Positions 33,073 through 40,763 of a DNA stretch of 64,000 nt are shown here, in pieces. Position 1 is the stretch's first letter, and the number at the start of each line of letters is the position of its first letter. Source of the DNA: DATKJS01 sp050015275 (GTDB lineage Bacteria; Acidobacteriota; Aminicenantia; Aminicenantales; Saccharicenantaceae); the NCBI GenBank assembly GCA_050015275.1, contig JBEKBS010000014.1, positions 10,605 through 74,604 on the forward strand, in the 5' to 3' direction. Both the position numbers and the translations under genes were made by a program. The notes below the pieces were generated by a model. The model had not been told where the DNA came from and ran no database searches. It was given only the letters and a program-made list of their open reading frames with translations.

Positions 33073-33789
33073 ATGGAAGCCACGAGTTCCGGACCCTTCG
33101 GGCCGGACAATCGGACGCTCCGAAAAAAGGACCTTCTGTCCTCCAAATGGCTGGCGGCGGGAGAGTTCGTGGCTGTTGTCCTGATCTTCGTGGCCGACGC
33201 CCGGCATCTCATCCCCTTCAGCAAGACTCCGTTCCTGCTGGCGCTCGGATCGGTCTCGCTCTGGGTTCGCAAGATCGGCTGGCGCCGCATCGGTCTGACC
33301 CGTTACAGGAGTTGGGCGACCACGCTGCTTTGGGGCGTCGCGGCCGGGCTCGCCCTGGAAGCTTTCCAGCTCTTCGTCAGTCAACCGCTGCTGATACGCT
33401 TCCTGGGGAAACGACCGAACCTCGAAGATTTCCGCGCGCTCGCCGGGAACCTCAGGCTGACCCTGATCTTTCTCGCCCTCACCTGGACCGTCGGGGCCTT
33501 TGGTGAAGAGATGGTCTACCGCGGCTACCTGATGAACCGGGTCGCCGACCTCCTGGATCGCACGCGGCCGGCCTGGATGATCAGCCTCGTGGTCGTCCAC
33601 TTCGGATTCGGGCTTGCCCACGCGTACCAAGGGTTGACCGGCATCATCGACGAGGGCCTGTCGGGACTCTTGCTGGGGCTTATTTATCTGCGCACGGGGC
33701 GCAACTTGTCCGTGCCGATCATTGCGCATGGGATTGGGGATTCGATCGACTTCGCCCTGATCTTCCTCGGGAAATATCCCGGCATGTAG
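33073..33789 (+). CDS. CPBP-family intramembrane glutamic protease (CAAX-type)
   Basis: 238 residues with about six hydrophobic helices. The CPBP/Abi motifs are present: EE-x3-R in FGEEMVYRGYLMNR, the FxxxH motif in FGFGLAHAYQG, and the late HxxxD/N motif in PIIAHGIGDSID. In bacteria these proteases have been tied to bacteriocin immunity, membrane signalling or are uncharacterised. No bacteriocin gene is seen close by. The fragment of a transposase continues in the same frame directly after its stop codon. No good ribosome site precedes the ATG, so the exact start is uncertain. Confidence 0.85.
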   Translation: MEATSSGPFGPDNRTLRKKDLLSSKWLAAGEFVAVVLIFVADARHLIPFSKTPFLLALGSVSLWVRKIGWRRIGLTRYRSWATTLLWGVAAGLALEAFQLFVSQPLLIRFLGKRPNLEDFRALAGNLRLTLIFLALTWTVGAFGEEMVYRGYLMNRVADLLDRTRPAWMISLVVVHFGFGLAHAYQGLTGIIDEGLSGLLLGLIYLRTGRNLSVPIIAHGIGDSIDFALIFLGKYPGM

Positions 33790-33912
33790 GGACGGCCTGT
33801 CGCCCCATGCGGACTGTTTCTCAGCTATCTAAACCTGCCCGAGTTCATCCCGCAAGTGACGTCGCACATTCTCGCCAAACGCCAGGCCGTGGTCCGGTCA
33901 TACGGGGGGACC
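33790..33912 (+). pseudogene. fragment resembling the C-terminal part of an IS91-like (Y2) transposase
   Basis: Reading on in frame from the CPBP stop codon gives the protein-like pattern LPEFIPQVTSHI, AKRQAVVRSYG. It matches the EFIxxVTxHIxxKxxxxVRxYGxY segment seen near the end of Y2-type transposases as I know them. No start, no catalytic tyrosine region and no terminal repeats are present, so it is only a scar. Identification rests on about 35 residues. Confidence 0.4.
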
Positions 33913-33925
33913 GCTCATCCCGTCA

Positions 33926-33955
33926 TTGACAGCGCCGCCCGGCCGGCGATATATT
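33926..33955 (+). promoter_or_regulatory. promoter of the C1 peptidase gene
   Basis: TTGACA (33926-33931) and TATATT (33950-33955) with an 18-bp spacer. The predicted start near 33962 supports translation from the ATG at 34017. Confidence 0.6.
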
Positions 33956-34016
33956 TCAGGAGGAAATTCACCCTGCCATGATAAAAGCAGAATTCCATCT
34001 TTCCCTGGAGTGCCGC

Positions 34017-35249
34017 ATGAAAAAGATCGGAACTTTGTTGTTGGTCGTGCTTCTCCTGCCCGCGCTCGCCGTCTCGCAGGAGAAGAAGAGGGACAAGGGG
34101 ATATTCGTCGAGCCCAAGAATGCGTTCTGGGACGAGATCCAGAAGGCGACCGAGGAATTCGGGAAAAAGAAGCCCGCGCCTGGAAAGGCCTTTGTCGTTG
34201 ATCTGAGCGGTTTCGACGCGCCCAAGAACCTCGAGGGCTTCAACGCCGTCTGGCACAACCCGCCGACATCGCAGGGCACCACGAACACCTGCTGGTGCTT
34301 CTCGACGATCTCCTTCTTTGAGTCGGAAGTTTATCGGGTCCACGGCAAGAAGGTCCGCCTTTCCGAGATGTACACCGTCTACGGGGAGTACCTGGAGCGG
34401 GCCAAACGGTTCGTCCGCGAAAGAGGCGATTCGGCCGTCGCCGAAGGCTCCGAGGCCAACGCCGTCACGAGGGACTGGAAGATCTACGGCTGCATGCCCT
34501 GGAGCGTCTATTCCGGCCTCAAGCCCGGCCAGAAGTTCCACGACCACTCGAAGCTCATCGCCGAGGTCCAATCCTACCTCGAGCACTTGAAGGCCTCGAA
34601 CGCCTGGGACGAGGAGGCGGCGGTGGCGACGGTCCGGGCCATCCTGAACCACCACCTGGGCGAGCCCCCCGCCCGGTTCACGCTCGAGGGGAAGGAATAC
34701 ACGCCCCAGAGCTACCTCAAGGATTACCTCCAGATCGACCCCGACGATTACGTGGACGTCATCTCGTACATGCAGCAGCCATTCGGGCCGGGGGTCGAAT
34801 ACGAGGTCCCGGACAATTGGTGGCACAGCAAGGACTACTCTAACGTCCGGCTCGAGACCTTCATGAAGATCCTGAAGACCGCCCTGCGCCGCGGCTATTC
34901 GGTGAGCCTCGGCGGGGACATCTCGGAGCCGGGGAAGAACGCCGAGAAGAAGGTCTTCATGATCCCAACCTTCGACATTCCCTCGGATGACATCGACGAC
35001 AACGCCCGTCAGTTCCGGTTCAGCAACGGGTCGACGACCGACGACCACGGAGTCCATCTCATCGGGTACAAGGAAGCGAACGGCAAGGGCTGGTTCCTGA
35101 TCAAGGATTCCGGGTCGAGCTCCTTCAACGCGGACCCGAAGGGATATTACTTCCTGACGGAAGACTACGTGAAGCTGAAGATGATGGACTTCATGATCCA
35201 CAAGGACGCCGTCAAGGAGTTCATCGACTTATCTCGTGTCTCTCAATAG
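34017..35249 (+). CDS. exported papain-like (C1) cysteine peptidase, aminopeptidase C-type
   Basis: 410 residues, signal peptide ending near AVSQ (residue 20). The oxyanion Gln86 and nucleophile Cys92 lie in SQGTTNTCWCFST, and the catalytic His344 is in DDHGVHLIGY. Where C1 peptidases have Asn (NSWG), this protein has Asp364 in FLIKDSGSSS. The large insert between Cys and His resembles bleomycin hydrolase/PepC. Export to the periplasm is unusual for PepC but known in peptide-fermenting bacteria. ATG at 34017 has GGAG six bases upstream; ATG at 33978 would add 13 residues before the signal peptide. The role is probably breakdown of external peptides. Confidence 0.86.
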   Translation: MKKIGTLLLVVLLLPALAVSQEKKRDKGIFVEPKNAFWDEIQKATEEFGKKKPAPGKAFVVDLSGFDAPKNLEGFNAVWHNPPTSQGTTNTCWCFSTISFFESEVYRVHGKKVRLSEMYTVYGEYLERAKRFVRERGDSAVAEGSEANAVTRDWKIYGCMPWSVYSGLKPGQKFHDHSKLIAEVQSYLEHLKASNAWDEEAAVATVRAILNHHLGEPPARFTLEGKEYTPQSYLKDYLQIDPDDYVDVISYMQQPFGPGVEYEVPDNWWHSKDYSNVRLETFMKILKTALRRGYSVSLGGDISEPGKNAEKKVFMIPTFDIPSDDIDDNARQFRFSNGSTTDDHGVHLIGYKEANGKGWFLIKDSGSSSFNADPKGYYFLTEDYVKLKMMDFMIHKDAVKEFIDLSRVSQ

Positions 35250-35320
35250 GGTCATCCTCCCGGAGGCGAGAAAGATCATGAGGGGCCGATCACAAATCCA
35301 TGAGATGGAGGAAAATCGTC

Positions 35321-36094
35321 ATGCGTAGAGCTTTGCTGGGAGTCGCCGCTTTTCTGCTCCTCGCCGTATGCCTGAGGGGGCAAACGGCTGAGGAGATCAT
35401 CAATAAGTATCTTAAAACCGTCGGGGGTGTTCAGAAGATCCAGAGCATAAAAACGCTGGTCCGGACAGGGAAGGCCTCCGGCGGGGGCGGGTTCGAAGTG
35501 AAGATCCGTCAGGAGAACAAACGGCCCAATATGGTGCGGCAGGAAATCACGATGATGTCCATGACCGGCATCACCGCCTACGACGGCAAGACCGGCTGGA
35601 AGATCGAACCCTGGGGGGGCAAAAAGGATCCCGAGTCTCTCGGCGAAGAAGAGATGAAGGGGATCCTCGAGGAGGCGGACTTCGACGGCCCGATCGTGAA
35701 TTACGAACAGAAGGGAAACAAGGTCAAATACCTCGGCATGGAACCGGTCGAAGGCACGGATGCCCTCAAGCTTGAGGTGACGCTTGCGAACGGGGACACC
35801 TGGACGTACTACATGGACACGGACTACGGCGTCCCGATCAAGATCGGCATCAAACGCATGGTCCGCGGCGAGGAACATGAGTATGAAATGTCGCTGGGCG
35901 ATTACAAGGAGGTCGGCGGCTGGTACCTGCCACACTCGATTGAAACCAATATGAAGGGCAGCGCGGACCGGGGCACGGTCACCTACGAGAAGATCGAAGC
36001 CAACGTTCCGGTCAATGACAGCGACTTCGCGAAGCCGGCAGCGCCGGCGAATGCCCCACAGCAAGTCCACCCGAAGAAAAAGGTCTCCCCATGA
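35321..36094 (+). CDS. exported LolA-like lipoprotein-binding-fold protein
   Basis: 257 residues with a signal peptide (MRRALLGVAAFLLLAVCLRGQ). The mature protein follows the LolA/LolB-like pattern of outer-membrane lipoprotein-sorting relatives: AEEIINKYLKTVGGVQKIQSI at the start, then TAYDGKTGWKIEPWGG, VNYEQKGNKVKYLG and DYKEVGGWYLPHSIET. Such proteins bind lipids or lipoproteins in the periplasm. The ATG at 35321 is chosen because GGAGG lies nine bases upstream; an ATG at 35300 has none. The stop overlaps the next start by 4 nt (ATGA), so it is coupled to the BNR protein. Confidence 0.82.
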   Translation: MRRALLGVAAFLLLAVCLRGQTAEEIINKYLKTVGGVQKIQSIKTLVRTGKASGGGGFEVKIRQENKRPNMVRQEITMMSMTGITAYDGKTGWKIEPWGGKKDPESLGEEEMKGILEEADFDGPIVNYEQKGNKVKYLGMEPVEGTDALKLEVTLANGDTWTYYMDTDYGVPIKIGIKRMVRGEEHEYEMSLGDYKEVGGWYLPHSIETNMKGSADRGTVTYEKIEANVPVNDSDFAKPAAPANAPQQVHPKKKVSP

Positions 36095-39000
36095 AAAAAA
36101 TGACATCGACTCAATGGCTTTTGGCGGTCATCCTCTGCGTTGCGGTGGCCGCGGGCGTATCGGCGCAGGAAAAGAGATCCCCCGTGAAGATCGACCCGGA
36201 GACGATCTCGGGCCTGGGCGCGCGGAACATCGGTTCGGCCGCGATGAGCGGCCGTGTCGCCGCGCTCGACGCCGTGCACGAAGGTCAGCGCCTCACCGTG
36301 TATGTCGGGTCCGCCAGCGGCGGCGTCTGGAAATCGGTCAACGGGGGCACGACGTTCAAGCCGGTTTTCGACAAGCAGCCGGTGCAATCCATCGGGGCCG
36401 TGACGGTCGACCCGACGAATCCCAAAGTGATCTGGGTGGGAACGGGGGAAACGTGGGCGCGCAACAGCGTCTCGATCGGCGACGGGATCTACAAATCGAC
36501 GGACGGCGGCGACACCTGGACGAACCTAGGCTTGAAGGAATCCGAGCGGATCGCCAAGATCCTCGTCGACCCGACCGACCCGAACACCGTGTACGCCGCG
36601 GCCACGGGAAAACTGTGGAGCGACAGCGACGAGCGCGGATTGTACAAAACGACCGACGGGGGGAAATCCTGGATGAAGGTCCTCAAGGGAGCCAACGCGT
36701 CCACGGGCTGCGCGATGATCTCGATGGACCGTCAGCATTCGAAGACGCTCTTCGCGTGCATGTGGGATTTCCGCCGGAAGGGCTGGACGTTCCGTTCCGG
36801 CGGCGAGGACGCGGGCGCTTTCAGCGGGAGCGGCTTCTTCAAGACGACCGACGGCGGGGCCACGTGGACCGACCTCGACGAAAAAACCGCGAAGGGGCTT
36901 CCTCCAAAGCCGTGGGGACGCCTCGCCGTGGCGGTCGCCCCGTCGAAGCCCAATGTCGTGTACGCGTTCGTCGAAGCCGCGCCGCCCAAGAACGGCCTGT
37001 ACCGCTCCGACGACGGCGGTCAGACATGGCAGGCGCTCGACCGGAGCCAGAATATGCTCTGGCGGCCGTTCTACTTCGCCAATCTGATCGTCGACCCGAA
37101 GGACGAGAACAAGGTCTACAAGACCGACGGGCCGCTCATCATGAGCACGGACGGGGGCAGGAGTTTCAGCTACATATCGGGCGGCGCGCACGGCGACTTT
37201 CACGATGTCTGGGTCGACCCCGACAATACCGACCACGTCATCACGGGAGATGACGGCGGCCTCTGGTACTCCTACGACGGCTGCAACCATTGGTGGAAAG
37301 CCGACAACCTCCCCATCTCGCAGTTCTACCACGTCAGCGTGGACATGGACATGCCATATCACGTCTATGGGGGACTCCAGGACAACAGTTCCTGGGTCGG
37401 CGCTTCGCAGTATCCGGGCGGTATTACCAATAGCCAGTGGGAGAACATGTTCGGCGGCGACGGGTTCTGGATGTTCGCCGATCCGTCCGATCCCGATTAC
37501 ATCTACGCGGAATCCCAGGGGGGAGAGATCGGACGGGTCAACCGGAAAACGCATGAAACCCGGAGCATCAAGCCGCTGCCTCAATACAAGGAAGGCCCCC
37601 TGCGATTCAATTGGAACACGCCGATCCACGTGAGTCCGACCCAAAAAGGGACCATCTACATCGGGGCCCAGTTCCTGTTCCGCTCGCGCGACCAGGGACA
37701 GACGTGGGACCGTATTTCGCCGGACCTGACGACCAACGACCCGGAAAAGCAGAGGCAGGAACAGGCCGGCGGCGTCACGGTAGATAACTCCTCGGCCGAA
37801 ATGCACACCACCATTTTCGCGATCGCCGAATCCCCGAGGGATCCGAACATCATCTGGGTGGGAACGGACGACGGTAACCTTCAGGTCACTCGGGACGGCG
37901 GGAAAAACTGGACGAACGTCGTCGGCAACATCCAGGGATTGCCCAAGAATGCGTGGGTCTCATCCGTTGATCCCGGGCACTTCAGCGACGGCACCGCGTA
38001 TGCGACGTTCGACCTGCACATGTTCGGCGACATGCGGCCGTATGCGTACAAAACCACGGACTTCGGCCGGACCTGGACGTCGATCCTCAGTGAGGGGAAT
38101 CCCCTGCGCGGCTACGCGCACGTCGTCAAAGAGGATCTCGTCAATCCTGACCTCTTGTTCGTCGGCACCGAGTTCGGCTTGTGGATTTCTCTCGACGGCG
38201 GCCAGCAATGGGCGCAGTACAAGGGGGGCGACCTCCCGAATGTCGCCGTGTGCGACCTGGCCATCCATCCGCGCGACCAAGACCTTGTCATCGCCACGCA
38301 CGGGCGGGGGATCTGGATCATCGACGACATCACGCCGCTCCGTGCGCTGACGCCGGAGGCCCTGGCCCAGGACGCGATGTTCATTGATGCGAAACCTCCC
38401 ATCCAGCGGATCCCGGCAGGGGGCGGGTGGTCCAACGGCGATGCTTCGTTCTCCGGTCCCAATCCCACCGACGACGCGACGATCACGTATTACCAGAAGA
38501 AGCGCCACATCTTCGGCGACCTCAAGATCGAAGTCTTCGATGAGACCGGCAAGTCGATGGGCACGCTTCCCGGTAGCAAACGCCGTGGGCTCAGCCGGAT
38601 CACCTGGGGCATGCGATTGAAGGCGCCGAAAGTCCCGCCCGCGGCCACGGCCGCCGGCGGCGGTGTCGGCCCGCGGGTCCTGCCCGGGACGTACACCGTG
38701 AAGATGACGAAGGACAAAAAAATCTATACAACCAAGCTCACCGTCGGCCTCGACCCGCGATCGAGATACCCCCTCGAAGACCGCAAATCCCAGTTCGACC
38801 TTTCCCTGAAATTGTACAACATGCTCGGCGATATGACGTTCGTCGTCGACCGGATCAATGGCGTCCGGGACGCGCTCGATGACCGTGCATCGAAGCTGGC
38901 CGCGGGCGAACCGCTCGGCCAGCGCCTGCGGGCCGCGTCCCTGCGGGCCGACGAATTCCGGAAAAAGATCGTCGCCACAAAAGAAGGCGGGATGATCACC

Positions 39001-39252
39001 GGTGAGGAGCGGCTCCGCGAGAACCTCTCCGACCTGTACGGAGCCGTGACGGGATACGAGGGCAAGCCGACCCAGGCGCAGGTCGAACGCACCGGCGCGC
39101 TCGCGCGGGAGCTGGACGACGTCGCGAAGGACTTCGACGCTTGGGCCGCCAGGGAGCTGGCCAACGTGAACAAGGGCCTGGGAGAGAAAAAGCTGGATCC
39201 GATCACGCCCCTCAAGCGAGAGGAGTGGGAGAAGCGGGACACGCAGAAGTAG
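36091..39252 (+). CDS. large exported BNR / VPS10 (sortilin)-like beta-propeller protein
   Basis: 1053 residues with a signal peptide ending near VSAQ (residue 26). Residues 45-750 consist of repeated Asp-box/BNR units (STDGGDTW, TTDGGKSW, TTDGGATW, SDDGGQTW, TRDGGKNW, TDFGRTW), giving one or two beta-propellers like the sortilin VPS10 or glycosidase/photosystem-assembly folds. GTHGRGIWIIDD-like THGRGIWIIDDI closes the propeller. The last 200 residues form a helical domain (about 830-1050). Sequences of this type are usually annotated as glycosyl hydrolase-like, but no catalytic residue set is evident, so binding or substrate recruitment is as likely. Coupled to the upstream LolA-like gene. 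Confidence 0.85.
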   Translation: MKKMTSTQWLLAVILCVAVAAGVSAQEKRSPVKIDPETISGLGARNIGSAAMSGRVAALDAVHEGQRLTVYVGSASGGVWKSVNGGTTFKPVFDKQPVQSIGAVTVDPTNPKVIWVGTGETWARNSVSIGDGIYKSTDGGDTWTNLGLKESERIAKILVDPTDPNTVYAAATGKLWSDSDERGLYKTTDGGKSWMKVLKGANASTGCAMISMDRQHSKTLFACMWDFRRKGWTFRSGGEDAGAFSGSGFFKTTDGGATWTDLDEKTAKGLPPKPWGRLAVAVAPSKPNVVYAFVEAAPPKNGLYRSDDGGQTWQALDRSQNMLWRPFYFANLIVDPKDENKVYKTDGPLIMSTDGGRSFSYISGGAHGDFHDVWVDPDNTDHVITGDDGGLWYSYDGCNHWWKADNLPISQFYHVSVDMDMPYHVYGGLQDNSSWVGASQYPGGITNSQWENMFGGDGFWMFADPSDPDYIYAESQGGEIGRVNRKTHETRSIKPLPQYKEGPLRFNWNTPIHVSPTQKGTIYIGAQFLFRSRDQGQTWDRISPDLTTNDPEKQRQEQAGGVTVDNSSAEMHTTIFAIAESPRDPNIIWVGTDDGNLQVTRDGGKNWTNVVGNIQGLPKNAWVSSVDPGHFSDGTAYATFDLHMFGDMRPYAYKTTDFGRTWTSILSEGNPLRGYAHVVKEDLVNPDLLFVGTEFGLWISLDGGQQWAQYKGGDLPNVAVCDLAIHPRDQDLVIATHGRGIWIIDDITPLRALTPEALAQDAMFIDAKPPIQRIPAGGGWSNGDASFSGPNPTDDATITYYQKKRHIFGDLKIEVFDETGKSMGTLPGSKRRGLSRITWGMRLKAPKVPPAATAAGGGVGPRVLPGTYTVKMTKDKKIYTTKLTVGLDPRSRYPLEDRKSQFDLSLKLYNMLGDMTFVVDRINGVRDALDDRASKLAAGEPLGQRLRAASLRADEFRKKIVATKEGGMITGEERLRENLSDLYGAVTGYEGKPTQAQVERTGALARELDDVAKDFDAWAARELANVNKGLGEKKLDPITPLKREEWEKRDTQK

Positions 39253-39318
39253 ATCCATAACCGCATCAACACAACCTGTCGCTTGACGAAAAGAGATAAA
39301 TGCTATATATAGTATTAC

Positions 39319-39498
39319 ATGGGGGAACAAATTCGTTCGGTCTTTTTGCGTTCCGGTATAACGAGAAAACGCCCGCCCTTGCTGGTCTGCCCGTACTGCC
39401 ACAAGCTTTTCGGAGCCTATGGCGAAATGAGGAAAAAGCCCAGGTCATCTGAAGCAGCAGCTACCTGGACGAAGAGAAACTTCCCTGCTCCGATTTGA
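39319..39498 (+). CDS. 59-residue ORF with CPYC motif, probably a decayed gene start
   Basis: ATG at 39319 opens a frame to TGA at 39496-39498. The product contains LVCPYCHKLFGAYGEMRKKPR, half of a zinc-ribbon. TTGACG at about 39282 and a TATATATAGT stretch at about 39304 form a promoter whose start would fall close to the ATG. It ends where the recombinase fragment begins in another frame, so it may be the N-terminal part of the same broken gene. Function unknown. Confidence 0.35.
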   Translation: MGEQIRSVFLRSGITRKRPPLLVCPYCHKLFGAYGEMRKKPRSSEAAATWTKRNFPAPI

Positions 39499-39656
39499 GT
39501 CATCGGGTGGCCTCCCGTTTGCTCGACACCGGCGTAGATATCGTTACGGAAAGAGACCTCTTGGACCATTTCAGCGTCAACGGGACGCAACGATACACAC
39601 ATCCTGGGAAGAGTCAGAAGATCGCAGCTCAAGAGAGCCGGCGGGCGCTTCGTTGA
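39483..39656 (+). pseudogene. C-terminal fragment of a tyrosine recombinase (XerC/D-like integrase)
   Basis: In the frame ending at TGA 39654-39656 the translation reads HRVASRLLDTGVDIVTERD, LLDHFSVNGTQRYTH, GKSQKIAAQE. This is the end of a phage-type integrase: ASRLLxxGVDI, LLxH, and the nucleophile Tyr in QRYTH. The Arg of the HxxR motif is not preserved (the codon region reads DLSHR), and everything upstream is missing. It is therefore a non-functional remnant and evidence of past mobile DNA. Confidence 0.72.
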
Positions 39657-39668
39657 TCGGGAGGGAGT

Positions 39669-39809
39669 TTGAACACGATTGATGTCGTTTCCGATGGGAT
39701 AGGCCGCACCGCGGAACGGCCTTTGAGCGCGGCCCTAGCCCAATTCCCCAGGGCGGAAGCGGAAATCATTGCCATCCGAGGACGCAACCGGAAAGATCGG
39801 AGACAATGA
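39669..39809 (+). pseudogene. N-terminal fragment of a PEP synthase/PPDK regulatory protein gene (ppsR, DUF299)
   Basis: TTG at 39669 opens a 46-codon frame: IDVVSDGIGRTAERPLSAAL, AQFPRAEAEIIAIRG, then a stop at 39807-39809. VSDGxGxTAE...LAQF is the N-terminal signature of the bifunctional kinase/pyrophosphorylase that regulates PEP synthase or pyruvate phosphate dikinase (about 270 residues when intact). Only the first sixth is left. No PEP synthase gene is in the window. It is probably a duplicated or deleted copy. Confidence 0.6.
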
Positions 39810-39907
39810 TCTTTTTTAGGGATCCCCGCAAACGCTGGGAACCTACTTTCGTTCGCTCGGGGCCAACGCCGAGTCGGGCTTCCGCTTGGCCAGGATATTG
39901 CGGGCTA

Positions 39908-40759
39908 TTATTTCTTGATGATCTCGTTCAGTTGGGTCTTGGCGGTGTTCACCGCTTTTCTGATCTCGGCGTTGTCGGGGTCGAAGGACAGGAGGCCCTC
40001 CCAGACGGCGATCGCCTTAGCCAGGTTCCCTTTCCGGTATTCTGCGAGCCCCATTTTGGTCAGGCTCTCCCGGCAGACCCCGAGGGGTCCCACGAGGTCG
40101 GCCCTGGCCAAAGCAACGGCCGGTTGAAGTCCTCCGAATGACGGGAAATTCCTGAACAGCAAAGCGTACACCTTCCCGGACCGGACGAAATCTTGGTCAG
40201 CCAGCGCTTCGTCCCCGGCCGCTTTGACGGCCTGGACCGCCCGGACATAGCTTGCGACCAATCCTGCGTCCCCCGGAAACTCTTGGAGAGCGGCCTGATA
40301 GATCTCAAGGACTTTGGCGAAATTCCCGGCCTTCAAGTCTTCCTGAGCCGGGCCGTCGATGATGCCGACCCGGCAATTTTTTATCGATATCTCGAGAGAG
40401 GACCTATTGAATGTGAGCTTTACGGCGAACCCGCCGAAACCGGCGTAGTTGTTGAAAAGGACACGATAAATGTTGGCGGCCCGAGCGAAATCCCGTTGTC
40501 TCAGGGCCTGGTCGGCGGTCCGCTTGATCTCTTCGACCGTCCGGGCGTAGCTCTCCGTCAATTCCTTGCTGCGCGGGTTCTTCTGGGAGGCCGCTTTGAA
40601 GCCATCGAGCGCTTTCTGGAAGTCGCCGGCGCCCAGGGCCTTCCGGGATTCGACGGACGCCTGTCTTGTCAGGTCCCTGTTGGCCGTGGAGCAGGCCGAC
40701 AATAAAAGACAGGGAAGGGCGGCATAGGCGAGCGTTCTCTTCAACGACAAATGGGGCAC
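39908..40759 (-). CDS. lipoprotein with repeated helical (TPR-like) units
   Basis: 283 residues. The signal peptide ends in a lipobox, LLSACS (Cys about 23), so it should be a lipid-anchored periplasmic protein. At least three repeated units of the form A-G-D/N-F-x-K-A-L-x-x-F/Y-x-A/x-A are visible (GDFQKALDGFKAASQKNP, GNFAKVLEIYQAALQEFP, GNLAKAIAVWEGLLSFDP), and between them FNNYAGFGG and FRNFPSFGG also repeat. It starts at GTG (40757-40759), 4 nt after the HD-GYP gene stop, so the two form an operon. No enzymatic motif is seen. Confidence 0.78.
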   Translation of the reverse strand: MPHLSLKRTLAYAALPCLLLSACSTANRDLTRQASVESRKALGAGDFQKALDGFKAASQKNPRSKELTESYARTVEEIKRTADQALRQRDFARAANIYRVLFNNYAGFGGFAVKLTFNRSSLEISIKNCRVGIIDGPAQEDLKAGNFAKVLEIYQAALQEFPGDAGLVASYVRAVQAVKAAGDEALADQDFVRSGKVYALLFRNFPSFGGLQPAVALARADLVGPLGVCRESLTKMGLAEYRKGNLAKAIAVWEGLLSFDPDNAEIRKAVNTAKTQLNEIIKK

Positions 40760-40763
40760 GTTT

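Larger units (their letters stand above)
39253..39907. other. 655-bp fragment field without an intact gene
   Basis: This stretch contains a small ORF with a CPYC motif, the tail of a tyrosine recombinase and the head of a ppsR gene, each listed separately. It is bordered by the BNR protein and a convergent lipoprotein gene. The fragments lie in order on the + strand with no intact mobile element. Confidence 0.75.
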
